Assembly (NCBI GenBank): GCA_020072645.1
Contig: JAIQGK010000012.1
Location: 558,001-622,000, forward strand
Direction of reading: 5' to 3'
DNA length: 64,000 bases
DNA from: Terriglobia bacterium
GTDB lineage: Bacteria; Acidobacteriota; Terriglobia; Terriglobales; Acidobacteriaceae
A program made the position numbers and the translations under genes. The notes beneath the pieces were generated by a model, which was not told where the DNA came from, ran no database searches, and saw nothing but the letters and a program-made list of their open reading frames with translations. Positions 35,880-45,399 of this stretch are shown one piece after another (position 1 is the first letter of the stretch; each line of letters starts with the position of its first letter).

Positions 35880-36422
35880 ATGAAGAAGTTCATTTACCCA
35901 ATGTTGACTTTTGTGCTGGCCGCGGGCGGCGCGTGCGCCGCCCAGTCAGACCAGCCTAGCTTGGGCGAACTGGCAAAACAAAACCGCCAGGAAAAGAAAG
36001 TCGTCAAGGTGCTTACCAATGACGATGTAGCAACAGTCAGGCCTGAAACACAATCGCAGGCCAGGAGCGCAGACAATGCGATCTCCGCTGGGCCAGCCGC
36101 ATCGGAGGCAGCCGCTAAAAGCCCTGACAAGGCCAAGGATGCGGAAAAGACCGCTACGGCGACAAAAGATGCGCCGAAAGATACGCCTGAAGTTGCGGAG
36201 CTGAAGCAAAAGCTTAATTCCTATACGCAACAGCGGGATGGTTGGAAGCAGTCAGTCAAGAAATATGAAGACCTCATGGCGAACGAGACCAGCGATTTCC
36301 GTCGCCAGATGTATGAGGACGCTCTGGAAGGCGACAAGAGGAATGTTGAAATTTACCAGGAGAAGGTTGACCAGACACAGGCCGATCTTTCAAAGGCAGA
36401 AAAGTCTTCTCCTAGCAAATAA
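35880..36422 (+). CDS. Exported coiled-coil protein of unknown function
   Basis: 180 residues with a signal peptide (MKKFIYPMLTFVLAAGGACAA). The motif QPSLGELAKQNRQEKK follows directly, and the C-terminal half (about 100-180) is a predicted coiled coil rich in Lys, Glu, Gln and Asp. The middle is Ala/Lys-rich. AGGAGC precedes the ATG. It ends the pilin cluster and is followed by a strong terminator, so it belongs to that operon. It may act in the periplasm; no enzymatic motif. Confidence 0.75.
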   Translation: MKKFIYPMLTFVLAAGGACAAQSDQPSLGELAKQNRQEKKVVKVLTNDDVATVRPETQSQARSADNAISAGPAASEAAAKSPDKAKDAEKTATATKDAPKDTPEVAELKQKLNSYTQQRDGWKQSVKKYEDLMANETSDFRRQMYEDALEGDKRNVEIYQEKVDQTQADLSKAEKSSPSK

Positions 36423-36444
36423 CTCCGGATTGAAACTTTAAAAT

Positions 36445-36470
36445 AGCCAGCCCTCCGCGGCTGGCTTTTT
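36445..36470 (+). terminator. Rho-independent terminator after the pilin operon
   Basis: Perfect 8 bp stem AGCCAGCC (36445-36452) / GGCTGGCT (36459-36466) with a 6 nt loop, followed directly by a run of T to 36470. It lies 22 bp after the coiled-coil gene. Confidence 0.9.
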
Positions 36471-36521
36471 GCTGTCATGGGAAAATCATGCGCCGCTAAC
36501 TGCGCTACAATTTCTTGCAGC

Positions 36522-37520
36522 ATGGCCGCTTCCCAACAGAAAAGTAACGTCCGGCTGGACAAAACCATGTTCCGCCGGCTCTTGCTGGCCTGGTACCAGG
36601 AATCCCAACGCAAGCTCCCGTGGCGTGGAGCAACCGATCCGTACCACATTCTTGTTTCGGAGATCATGCTGCAACAGACCCGCGTGGCCGTGGTTGAAGA
36701 TCGCTATAGGAAGTTCATTGCGCAGTTCCCGTGTGCTGAGAAATTGGCCCGCGCTAAAGAAAGTACTGTGCTCGCGGCATGGAGCGGCCTGGGTTATTAC
36801 CGCAGGGCGCGGGCGCTGCATGCGGCGGCAAAAGAGATTGTGCGGCGCGGATCTTTTCCCCGGACCACACCTGAGCTGATGGAATTGCACGGCGTTGGCC
36901 GCTACACGGCGGCTGCCGTGAGCAGCATCGCTTTTGGCGAGCCCGTGGCCGTGGTGGATGGCAATGTTAAGCGCGTGATTGATCGCCTGGTAAATCACAA
37001 AGCTCTGCTTGCAGAGCCCGTTGGGGAGAAGCAGTACTGGGAGATCGCCGGAGACCTTTTAGATCGGCAGAGCCCTGGCGACTTTAATCAGGCCATGATG
37101 GAACTGGGAGCCGTGGTTTGCCTGCCCGTCCAGCCACTGTGCCATGCCTGTCCAGTTGCAGACCTGTGCGGTGCTCGTGGCCCGACGGAAAAAGTTGGGC
37201 GTCCGGCGCGGCGGAAGGCAGAGCTGCATTATGCGTTGGCCCGCCGGAATGGCAGCGTGCTCTTGCGCCAGCGGAATAAGCAAAGCTCGCTGATGCCAGG
37301 AATGTGGGAGCTGCCCGAAATCGAAGAGGCGAGCAAACCAAGCAAATTGCCTTTGCTGAAGCTGCGCCATGCCATTACCACCACGGACTACACTGTCTTT
37401 GTGCATGCCGGCAAGAATAAGAAGCAGTCGGCTGACCGGTGGATTCCTTTGCGTTCTGCCTATCGCCTGCCGCTTACCGGGCTAGCGCGCAAAATCATTC
37501 GAGGGATAGGCGATGCATAA
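36522..37520 (+). CDS. mutY: A/G-specific adenine DNA glycosylase MutY
   Basis: Start taken at ATG 36522 (MAASQQKSN); the frame is open from 36477, but that would overlap the region immediately after the upstream terminator, and 36567 is another option. 332 residues. HhH-GPD glycosylase with catalytic Glu in SEIMLQQTRV, helix-hairpin-helix LHGVGRYTAAAV, catalytic Asp in VVDGNVKRVIDR and a 4Fe-4S loop CLPVQPLCHACPVADLC (C-x6-C-x2-C-x5-C). A C-terminal NUDIX-like domain with the family's LMPGMWELPE motif recognises 8-oxoG. Removes A opposite 8-oxoG. Overlaps the next gene by 8 bp. Confidence 0.93.
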   Translation: MAASQQKSNVRLDKTMFRRLLLAWYQESQRKLPWRGATDPYHILVSEIMLQQTRVAVVEDRYRKFIAQFPCAEKLARAKESTVLAAWSGLGYYRRARALHAAAKEIVRRGSFPRTTPELMELHGVGRYTAAAVSSIAFGEPVAVVDGNVKRVIDRLVNHKALLAEPVGEKQYWEIAGDLLDRQSPGDFNQAMMELGAVVCLPVQPLCHACPVADLCGARGPTEKVGRPARRKAELHYALARRNGSVLLRQRNKQSSLMPGMWELPEIEEASKPSKLPLLKLRHAITTTDYTVFVHAGKNKKQSADRWIPLRSAYRLPLTGLARKIIRGIGDA

Positions 37521-38988
37521 AACAGTGGGAGCGATCTTCATTACATTGGCAGCGTTGATCAGTCAGGGAAGCGCAGCATCTACGATGACGAGAGAGACAA
37601 AGCCAACCCAGGCAGCATCTTCAGTCTCTGATTGCTCTACCCCGGCCAAATCTCTTCCTCATGGCACAACCCGGGTTTATATTGCGCTTCGCAATGGGAG
37701 AGACGGCTCCGGGTCTTCCATGGCTGACGCGCGCGACGGCAGCACTGTCGCTGCCTTCGATACCATCCTGCGCTGCTACAGCGAGGGCTGCACGGACCCG
37801 CAGAATCCTAAAAAGTCGGTTGTGAAGACAGAAAACCTGACCGTTTGTCTTGGGCCGGGAACCTTCTCAACTCTGGGCGCCTACGATTACCTCATCGCCG
37901 TTCCGCATCCGAACCCGGCTGGTTTCACCATTGGCAAGGGATGGAAGATACATGGCGCGGGAAAAGACAAGACCGTGGTGAAGCTGAGCGACTACCTGCC
38001 GATCACGGACCCCAAAAATCTTCAGCATATGCCGGTGAATAGCGGCATTGGCCTGGTCTTTGGCACCAATTCAGACGGAGCTTCGGGAATTGAGATTTCA
38101 GACCTGACGATTGATGGAAATTACCCGGAGTTGAAATCGCGGGCCCGGCAACACGGCGTTACGGCGCTTACGCTGGAAGCGATCCATCTCCGCTCAGATA
38201 TGGGCGGACACCGAATTCATGACGTGAATGTAGTGAATGCCGCGGCGGAAATCGGCGCAATTAGTCCGCGCTGGGAAGCCTTTCCAATCTGGATATTATC
38301 GGTGGACCGTTCCAAGCCAGGGCAGGATCGCGACAATATTATTGAAAACGTCAGCATGAAACAGACTGTCTGCCTGGTTTGCACGGCCATATGCGTGGCG
38401 AACGCGACTGCCGAAGTCAGGAACAACCTGGTGGAGGGCGTTCAGATTGGATACGGCGGCTGGGACCTGGCCGGTGGCTCGTTTCATGACAATACGGCAA
38501 TCAACACCGACTACGGCTTCAACATCGATAGCCTGGTGAATAACGGCGTTACCATCGAGAGAAACAAGATCATTCATCCGCGAAGGTTCGGCTTTGTGGT
38601 TGGCGGAGAAGCCACGTTTGCCAACTTTAAGTTTCTGGATAATACCGTGCAGATTGATAGATCTGGAGTGATTGGATTTGTCTTTCGCGGGAACGTTACC
38701 GGCGCGGTCATCGCCGGAAATAAAGTGCTGGCGGACAATTCTTCAGGCGCCAGCGCTACGGCATTCAAAAGTTATCCTGCAACCCGACAATCGGGGGCGA
38801 ACCACAGCAACATTTATCAATCCAACCAAATCGGTAATGGAATGTCGCTGGTTTTCCAGGGATCATCGCAAAAATCGCAGAACTGCTTCTTCGATAATCG
38901 AGACGAACGAGGCAATCCGCGCAGGGACCTGCCTGAGAATCATGGCGGCGCATGTGTCGCTGACCCGCGGAAAGCGACTTCACGCTAA
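37513..38988 (+). CDS. Secreted right-handed beta-helix protein
   Basis: 491 residues with a signal peptide (MHKTVGAIFITLAALISQGSAA). The mature protein has repeated short beta strands with Asn/Gly turns (ISDLTIDGNYPEL, NIIENVSMKQTV, NNLVEGVQIGYGGW, DNTAINTDYGFNI, VTIERNKIIHPRRF), the pattern of pectate-lyase-like parallel beta-helices. Several Cys pairs near residues 90-110 and at the C-terminus. No polysaccharide-lyase catalytic motif was recognised, so activity is open; carbohydrate binding or cleavage is most likely. Overlaps the mutY end, so it may be cotranscribed with it. Confidence 0.75.
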   Translation: MHKTVGAIFITLAALISQGSAASTMTRETKPTQAASSVSDCSTPAKSLPHGTTRVYIALRNGRDGSGSSMADARDGSTVAAFDTILRCYSEGCTDPQNPKKSVVKTENLTVCLGPGTFSTLGAYDYLIAVPHPNPAGFTIGKGWKIHGAGKDKTVVKLSDYLPITDPKNLQHMPVNSGIGLVFGTNSDGASGIEISDLTIDGNYPELKSRARQHGVTALTLEAIHLRSDMGGHRIHDVNVVNAAAEIGAISPRWEAFPIWILSVDRSKPGQDRDNIIENVSMKQTVCLVCTAICVANATAEVRNNLVEGVQIGYGGWDLAGGSFHDNTAINTDYGFNIDSLVNNGVTIERNKIIHPRRFGFVVGGEATFANFKFLDNTVQIDRSGVIGFVFRGNVTGAVIAGNKVLADNSSGASATAFKSYPATRQSGANHSNIYQSNQIGNGMSLVFQGSSQKSQNCFFDNRDERGNPRRDLPENHGGACVADPRKATSR

Positions 38989-39056
38989 CGCCTGAGCAGG
39001 GATTTTCACGAAGCCCACAAGTTATCTACAATAGAGTTTTAGCTGGAGGGGACCCA

Positions 39057-39557
39057 ATGCCCGCACTGGAAGCCGGAGTTCAGGCACCGGAAATCGAACT
39101 GCAATATTTGGATGGCCGTAAATTTTCACTCAAAGAGGAGCGCAAGAAAGGTCCTGTAGTAGCCGTATTCTTTAAGGTGAGCTGCCCGGTATGCCAGATG
39201 GCACTGCCGTATCTTGACCGCATTTATAAGGCTTATACCAAAAGCCGCGCATTTACCTTTGTTGGCGTTTCCCAGGACAATGCCGCGGACACACAGGCAT
39301 TCAACAAGCAATACAATGTCAGCTTTCCGGTTTTGCTGGATCCAGTGGGAAAATATCCGGTTTCAAATGCCTATAAGCTGACGAATGTTCCTACAACGTT
39401 TCTCATTTCGCCGGAAGGCGAGATAGATTTTGCCACAGTCAGCTGGTCAAAGGCGGACGTAGAGCAACTGAATCGTCGCCTGGCTTCACTGAGTGGCGCG
39501 GCAACAGCGCAAATCTTTCAACCGGGAGAAAACGTTTCAGAATTCAAACCCGGTTGA
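39057..39557 (+). CDS. Thioredoxin-fold peroxiredoxin/TlpA-like protein
   Basis: 166 residues, no signal peptide. AhpC/TSA-redoxin pattern: APEIELQYLDGRKFSL, then FFKVSCPVCQMALPYL with a CPVC redox pair, the cis-Pro in TNVPTTFLI and a C-terminal extension. Cytosolic thiol oxidoreductase or bacterioferritin-comigratory-type peroxiredoxin. GGAGGGG lies a few bases upstream of the ATG, a strong ribosome-binding site. Stands alone. Confidence 0.85.
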   Translation: MPALEAGVQAPEIELQYLDGRKFSLKEERKKGPVVAVFFKVSCPVCQMALPYLDRIYKAYTKSRAFTFVGVSQDNAADTQAFNKQYNVSFPVLLDPVGKYPVSNAYKLTNVPTTFLISPEGEIDFATVSWSKADVEQLNRRLASLSGAATAQIFQPGENVSEFKPG

Positions 39558-39630
39558 GAAGCGAAAAATTGATCCGCGGTCGCGGATGGAAGAGTAACTT
39601 CAGCAATCAGTATTCAGCCAAAGAGGAACA

Positions 39631-41283
39631 ATGAAAAAACTCGGCACATTCCTGTCTATCGTCTTCGTTTGTATATCCGCTGCATCCGCTCAAAACGCAT
39701 TGCCTCCCGCCGCGCAGAAAGCCATGAATGCCATTGATGCGGAGAAAATCCGGGCTACGGTGAAATACCTTGCCGACGACGCTTTGCAGGGCCGCGGAAC
39801 CGGACAGAAGGGCGGAGACATGGCGGCAGACTGGATTGCCGCACAGTTCAAGAGCTACGGTTTGGCGCCCGCCGGAGAGCATGGAACATATTTCCAAAAG
39901 ATCAATTTTTTTGGTGTAACCACAGATCCCAAGCAGACCAAGTTTTCTTTTGTGCCCAAGTCCGGTGCGGAGATGGCGCTGAAATTTGCCGATGATTACG
40001 TGGTGAATGACCAGACGCACGCGCAAAAATCTGAAATCGACGCGCCGCTCGTTTATGTAGGCTACGGAATCAATGCCCCGGAATACAAGTGGGACGACTA
40101 CAAAGGCGTGGACGTGAAGGGCAAGGTGCTGCTCATGCTGGTGAATGAGCCGCCTTCAGACGATCCAAATTTCTTTAAGGGCCGCGCGCTCACATATTAC
40201 GGTCGCTGGACTTACAAGTATGAAGAAGCAGCGCGGCGCGGTGCGGTGGGCGTGGTGCTGATCCACAAAACAGATATGGCCAGCTATGGCTGGGAGGTCG
40301 TGCGCAACTCCTGGGGAGGCGAATCATCGCTGCTTAAGGACGACACGGACCCCAAGCTGAAGTCGGCAGGATGGATCCAATTGGAAGTAGCGCGCAAACT
40401 GGCGACTGCCGCCGGGATGGACCTGGACAAAATGCTGCATGACGCAACCACGCGCAGCTTCAAGCCGGTGGAACTGCCTGTGCGCGTGAAAGAAACAGTC
40501 GTAAGCACGGTGCGCAGCTTTACTTCAAGAAACGTGCTGGCACAGGTAAAGGGTTCCGATCCCAAGGCCGCGCAGCAGGCGATCCTATACACTGCGCATT
40601 ACGATCATCTGGGCATCCATCCTGATGAGCCGGGCGACAATATTTATAACGGCGCAGCGGACAATGCGACGGGATGCGGAATCCTGCTGGAACTGGCGCG
40701 GGTGTTTGCCGCAGCCCAGGAAAAGCCCAAACGGACGGTTATTTTTGGTGCGGTCACGGCAGAAGAACAGGGACTGATGGGATCAAAGTATCTGGGTCAG
40801 CATCCGCCGATCCCGGCGAGAAATATTTCACTCGACCTGAATTATGACGATATTCAGCCGCTGGGTGAACCGCAGCAGCTCGTCGTGTCCGGGGCGGAGC
40901 GCACAACGGTTTATCCGCTGGTAGAAAAAGTGGCAAAGGATTTTTCCATGTCAATCCAGCCGGACGATCATCCGGAAGCGGGGCATTATTACCGGTCTGA
41001 CCATTTCAGTCTTGCCCGGGTAGGCGTACCGGCATTCAGCGTGAATGAGGGCGTGCTCTTCAAAGGGCATGATCTTGCCTGGGGGGAAGAAAAAGAGCGG
41101 GATTACGTAGCCCACCGCTATCACCAGCCTTCTGACCAATATCGTCCCGACATGGACTTCACCGCTGATGCCAAATTGGCGAAGTTTGGACTCGTTCTTG
41201 GCTGGGACGCGGCGAACCAGCCCAATTTGGCCGGCTGGCAGCAGGGCGATGAATTTGAGAAAGCCAGAAAGATGGGGCAGTAA
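39631..41283 (+). CDS. Secreted M28-family zinc aminopeptidase with PA domain
   Basis: 550 residues with a signal peptide (MKKLGTFLSIVFVCISAASA). An N-terminal region with the LADDALQGRGTGQKGGDMAA block common to M28 peptidases and a PA-type insertion (about 130-245, GKVLLMLVNEPPSDDP) come first. Zn ligands of M28 are visible: His/Asp in YTAHYDHLG, Asp in GAADNATGCG, Glu-Glu in TAEEQGLMG, and His in YYRSDHFSLARVGVPAF. Acts in the periplasm or outside to release N-terminal residues from peptides. Confidence 0.9.
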   Translation: MKKLGTFLSIVFVCISAASAQNALPPAAQKAMNAIDAEKIRATVKYLADDALQGRGTGQKGGDMAADWIAAQFKSYGLAPAGEHGTYFQKINFFGVTTDPKQTKFSFVPKSGAEMALKFADDYVVNDQTHAQKSEIDAPLVYVGYGINAPEYKWDDYKGVDVKGKVLLMLVNEPPSDDPNFFKGRALTYYGRWTYKYEEAARRGAVGVVLIHKTDMASYGWEVVRNSWGGESSLLKDDTDPKLKSAGWIQLEVARKLATAAGMDLDKMLHDATTRSFKPVELPVRVKETVVSTVRSFTSRNVLAQVKGSDPKAAQQAILYTAHYDHLGIHPDEPGDNIYNGAADNATGCGILLELARVFAAAQEKPKRTVIFGAVTAEEQGLMGSKYLGQHPPIPARNISLDLNYDDIQPLGEPQQLVVSGAERTTVYPLVEKVAKDFSMSIQPDDHPEAGHYYRSDHFSLARVGVPAFSVNEGVLFKGHDLAWGEEKERDYVAHRYHQPSDQYRPDMDFTADAKLAKFGLVLGWDAANQPNLAGWQQGDEFEKARKMGQ

Positions 41284-41399
41284 GAACAGGCGTCGGCGAA
41301 CAAGGCTTTAGCCTGCTTTGATGGTGCCGATAGTAACGTAACGGAAGCCGCACAGCTGGGGTACAATCCAGGCATTCCCCCAAAGTACACCCGGCCGAA

Positions 41400-43622
41400 A
41401 TGTCGTTTTCGTTCCTTCAACGCGGTAGTTTGCCTGATCACGCCCGTCAGCTTGTTGTGACCAGCGATGAACCCTCGCTCGTTCTGGAAGGCCTGGTCAC
41501 GGGAATAGATAATCTCCGGCACGACGTTTACCTGAGTTCCAAGTTCACTGAAATTGCCCGCCAGCACATTTTTAAACTCGTGGCCAGACACGGAAACGTG
41601 GAAGACATGGTCGCGGACGATCGGCCAAACGGTCGCCCGCCGATGCGCCCCAACGGCCACGCGAGCCGACAATCGGATTCGGTGGAATTCAAGAGGCTGC
41701 TGACCGAACTGCATATTGTGTCATTGAACCGGGCGAAAGCCGAGAACAACGTTTCACTGGATCTGCTTTTTAGGCTGGCCATCCTAAAGTTTCAGCGTAC
41801 CGAGCTGGTGCACCAATATGCCGTGGCGCTGGAGCGCTGCCGCAACCGTGTGAAGTCGTATGAAGGTCCCCGCCAGTCCGGGCAAAGCCGCACCGTGGAG
41901 ATGCGCGAACGGATTGCGCATTTCCAGATCAACAAAAAGACCGTGCTGCGCCGCGCCGGCCAGGACCTGTTTGTCATCCTGCGGGAAGCAGAAAAAGAAA
42001 TCCTGGGGCGCACCAGGCGCTCGCTTTTTGGCGATGCGATGACGGCAAAATACGAGTTGTTCCTGAACCGGCTGGTATTCACTGAAGATGGCCAGGACAA
42101 CCTGCTCAATGCCGAGCATTACGTGATGCTGGGCAATTATGACCGCGATAAAGACAGGTTTGAAACCATGCGCGACATTGCCGCGCGATACCTGAAATCG
42201 CTTGGGCTGGTGAGCGATGTGGAAGACCCGATGGTCGGTGGCATCCTGAATGTGCCGGAAAACGCGCATGAAATCATGGCCGGCGGATCGCCTGAAGACA
42301 GCAACGCCAAAGGCAAGGCGCAAAAAGCTCTGCTGAATGCATGGACGGAGTTGCTGGAGCGCGAAGGCGTGATTGACAGCGTGGTTGCGTCGTATGAAGC
42401 GGTGCCGCTGCTGGCGCAGTACTCGCCGCCAATCAATCCACAGCAAATCAAGAACGCGCTGATCTCCCGCGAGGAACGCAGGCGCGTGGAAACGCTGCTG
42501 GAAGAGCACGGCAAACTTTCTCCCGACGGAATGCACGCCGCGGTGAAAAAAGTGGAAAGCTGCAAACCGGCCGAGCGCGCCAAACTGGCTGCGCGCTTCT
42601 TTACCGACTTCACGCGCTATCATCGTGACCTGCGCCGCATGGAAGCTGTGGTTGAAGCTATGGAAAACGTCAATGTGCTGGCCAACGAGCGTTTCCGTGA
42701 GCTTTCCGCCATCAACAACACGCTCTATGAATTTCTGCTGGCGGAAGAGCAAAAGCCGGCAGAAGAAAAAGTGATTCACCACGTGGTGCTGAAGGCTGAC
42801 ATTCGCGAATCAACCACGCTGACGCGCACGCTTTTGGAAAAAGGGCTGAATCCCGCTTCTTACTTCAGCTTGAATTTTTACGATCCAATCAACAAGCTGC
42901 TGCCGAAATATGAAGCGAAAAAAGTTTTTATTGAAGGCGACGCGCTGATCCTGGCGCTGTTTGAGCGTGACGGCGAACCGGCGCTAGGTGTGGCGCAAAC
43001 CTGCGTGCTGGCAAAGGAAATCATCCAGGTGGTGACCGCTTACAATGAGCGATCGCTTTCTGCCGGGCTGCCGAGCCTGGAGCTTGGCATCGGAATCTCA
43101 TACCAGGATTCCGCGCCCATGTACCTGATGGACGGCAACAAGAAAATCATGATCTCAAAGGCGCTGAATGAGAGCGATCGTCTCTCCTCATGCAGTAAGG
43201 GCGTGCGCCGGCTCATGAAAGACCACGAATTGCTCTTCAATGTGTTTTCATTCAAGGCGGTTGAAGACGAAGACACCGGCGGCAATCCTGACGAATTTCT
43301 GCTGCGCTACAACATTGGCGGCATTCACATTAATGAAGCGGCATTTCAGAAGCTGCGCGGAGAGATCTCACTCCAGGCATACGATCTACAGGTCCCGATG
43401 ATCTGGCAGAAGAGCGCGGTGCGTGTTTATGCTGGCGTAGTACCGCTAGGCCAGGGAAGCTTTCATCACATTATTGTGCGTGAAGGCTGCATCACACACG
43501 TGGACGCACGAGATTTCTCGCCCAAAGGGGTTACAGACCGTTACTATTACGAAGTCTGCACACATCCGAAGATTTATCAGGCGATTGAGGCTGTTTCAAA
43601 CAACCTGGTGGCTGCGCGATAG
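41400..43622 (+). CDS. 740-residue protein with C-terminal class III nucleotide-cyclase-like domain
   Basis: The N-terminal 450 residues are mostly helical, charged and of no recognised family; no signal peptide or membrane segment. From about 455 the sequence follows a class III adenylate/guanylate cyclase: VVLKADIRESTTLTRTLLEK (first metal Asp), VFIEGDALILALF (second metal Asp), LELGIGISYQDSAPMYL, and ISKALNESDRLSS, where N-x3-R matches the transition-state Asn/Arg pair. The base-selecting Lys expected four residues before the second Asp is Phe here, so base choice or activity may differ. A further 130 residues follow the cyclase core. Ends directly against the convergent TonB-like gene. 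The cyclase reading is by motif only. Confidence 0.7.
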   Translation: MSFSFLQRGSLPDHARQLVVTSDEPSLVLEGLVTGIDNLRHDVYLSSKFTEIARQHIFKLVARHGNVEDMVADDRPNGRPPMRPNGHASRQSDSVEFKRLLTELHIVSLNRAKAENNVSLDLLFRLAILKFQRTELVHQYAVALERCRNRVKSYEGPRQSGQSRTVEMRERIAHFQINKKTVLRRAGQDLFVILREAEKEILGRTRRSLFGDAMTAKYELFLNRLVFTEDGQDNLLNAEHYVMLGNYDRDKDRFETMRDIAARYLKSLGLVSDVEDPMVGGILNVPENAHEIMAGGSPEDSNAKGKAQKALLNAWTELLEREGVIDSVVASYEAVPLLAQYSPPINPQQIKNALISREERRRVETLLEEHGKLSPDGMHAAVKKVESCKPAERAKLAARFFTDFTRYHRDLRRMEAVVEAMENVNVLANERFRELSAINNTLYEFLLAEEQKPAEEKVIHHVVLKADIRESTTLTRTLLEKGLNPASYFSLNFYDPINKLLPKYEAKKVFIEGDALILALFERDGEPALGVAQTCVLAKEIIQVVTAYNERSLSAGLPSLELGIGISYQDSAPMYLMDGNKKIMISKALNESDRLSSCSKGVRRLMKDHELLFNVFSFKAVEDEDTGGNPDEFLLRYNIGGIHINEAAFQKLRGEISLQAYDLQVPMIWQKSAVRVYAGVVPLGQGSFHHIIVREGCITHVDARDFSPKGVTDRYYYEVCTHPKIYQAIEAVSNNLVAAR

Positions 43623-45353
43623 TCAGAACTCTCTGCGCGGAACTTTAAAGGGCACGCGGACAACAGCTTCAATATCCACCGGCATGCCGTCTTTTGTGCC
43701 GGGACGGAATCGCCACTGTTCAAGCGCCTTGCGCGCATTTTCATTCAGCCGATCGTCAAAACCCTCAAGCACTTTTACATCGCCCACGCTGCCATCGGCA
43801 TGAATGACGGCGTAGAGGACCACGGTTCCTTCCACACGGTCGTGCATCAGGTCCTGCGGGTACGCGGGATCAACTTTGGTGATGGCCTCGGGCGCGCTCA
43901 GGTCAGCTCCGCCATGCGTGGCGTTCAGCTCGGCAAATCGGATACTCCAGCTTCCCGTGGATGAAGTGAGATTCGGCATACTGAGCCGCATGGAATAATG
44001 ACGGCGCGTCCCGAAGACGCGCGTGTCAACGCTGTCGCGTGACGGTTCACTTTTATCGGGAGTGAGAGGACGAGGAGCCGGAGGCGAGGCGGATGCGATC
44101 ACAGTATTGCTTGCAACTTTAGTTGGCGGAGCAGAGACATAGATGTTCGACGGCGAGCCGGTCTTGCTGGAATCATGCTGCGCAATTTCCGGGCGTGCAG
44201 TTGCACCGGAATGCCCTGCGGGGCTCGCGGCGAATTCTCCGGGGCGATTGCCTTCAGGGACAATCAACGGCCCGCTGGGCGCGACTGGCTGCGCATTGAG
44301 TACCAATAACTGTCCCAGCGCTTTTTCTCTCGCGGCATTTCCATTTGCAACGGGCGGCGCAGGGGGCACGGCGGTTGCTGCCTGCGCGGGCAATCCAAGG
44401 GCGCTAAGATTGCGGCTGGCCGCAGTGGGAGCAGGAGGCGCAACCTGCGGCGCGGACATCGGCAAAGGTATGGATTGCAGCCCGCGATTGGCGGTTACTT
44501 CTGGCGCGGGCGCAGCTACCTGCGGAGGAGCTTGTGCGGGAAGCTGAAGAGCGTCGGGCTTGCGCGCTGTGACGTCGGGCGAAGGTGGAACCACGATGGC
44601 GCTTTCTACTGGAAGAGCAGGCATCGTGCGATGGCTGGCTGGGGCTTCAGCGGGTGCAGCCACTTCAGGCTGGGCTGCGGGGGGAAATAGCAGAGGTCGC
44701 AGCCTGCTCTGCACCACTGGCTGAGCGGGCTCGCCAATCGGCGGAACATTAACGGGCAGCACTTGAATGGGATGGTTCATCGCTATGGGCGCACCGGGGA
44801 TCGCTGTGGAGACAATCAAGTTCGGCAAAGGAGTGTCCTGCTTCACCACCAACTGGCTGGGCTGGACGATAGTTTGCCGGGTGCTGATGTGGTTCTCATT
44901 GGTCACCACGATCTCCTGCGGCGCAAATTCAGGATCAGCCTTCTGCGGACGCACGCGCCGCGGAGGTTCAGGCTTTGCCTTTTGGGTATTTACCGGCGGC
45001 AGATATTCAGAGACTTCGTAATGGATGACCGTCTGGTTCGGCGGCGTTTGCGGCAGCACCTGCGGTTGGTTCAGCCATGCCAGATTCAGCGCGTAGATCG
45101 CGGCAATAACCAGCGCATGCCCTAGAAATGACTGCCGCGCGGCCTTCCATGCCACCGGACGATGCACCAGCGCATCGGGCCAGTACTTGCCGGGAGCAGA
45201 GCTGATCCAGACCGGCGGTGGAGCTTTGCGGAACAAGTCGCCGATATTGCGCGTGAATATGCGCAGCCACGGCTCGGGTTCCAGCGCAAAACGCAGGTCA
45301 GCAGTAGAAGCCGGAAATGCTTCATTGGAAAGCGCTTTTTTGGCCGACTGCAT
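43623..45353 (-). CDS. TonB-like energy-transducing protein with long proline-rich spacer
   Basis: 576 residues. A cytoplasmic N-terminus of about 70 residues precedes one transmembrane helix (about 75-95, FLGHALVIAAIYALNLAWL). A long Pro/Ala/Val-rich periplasmic spacer (about 100-460) follows, with repeated stretches such as PAQAPPQVAAPAPEV. The C-terminal TonB domain (about 490-570) shows ITKVDPAYPQDLMHDRVEGTV, YAVIHADGSVGDVKVLEGF and ARKALEQWRFRPG, the standard pattern. It should couple inner-membrane energy to outer-membrane receptors; ExbB/ExbD and receptor are not in the window. The spacer is much longer than in E. coli TonB. Confidence 0.87.
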   Translation of the reverse strand: MQSAKKALSNEAFPASTADLRFALEPEPWLRIFTRNIGDLFRKAPPPVWISSAPGKYWPDALVHRPVAWKAARQSFLGHALVIAAIYALNLAWLNQPQVLPQTPPNQTVIHYEVSEYLPPVNTQKAKPEPPRRVRPQKADPEFAPQEIVVTNENHISTRQTIVQPSQLVVKQDTPLPNLIVSTAIPGAPIAMNHPIQVLPVNVPPIGEPAQPVVQSRLRPLLFPPAAQPEVAAPAEAPASHRTMPALPVESAIVVPPSPDVTARKPDALQLPAQAPPQVAAPAPEVTANRGLQSIPLPMSAPQVAPPAPTAASRNLSALGLPAQAATAVPPAPPVANGNAAREKALGQLLVLNAQPVAPSGPLIVPEGNRPGEFAASPAGHSGATARPEIAQHDSSKTGSPSNIYVSAPPTKVASNTVIASASPPAPRPLTPDKSEPSRDSVDTRVFGTRRHYSMRLSMPNLTSSTGSWSIRFAELNATHGGADLSAPEAITKVDPAYPQDLMHDRVEGTVVLYAVIHADGSVGDVKVLEGFDDRLNENARKALEQWRFRPGTKDGMPVDIEAVVRVPFKVPRREF

Positions 45354-45399
45354 TTCGCTTGTTCCCGGTGATGAGAAAGATTATATCTTTAATTACTAC

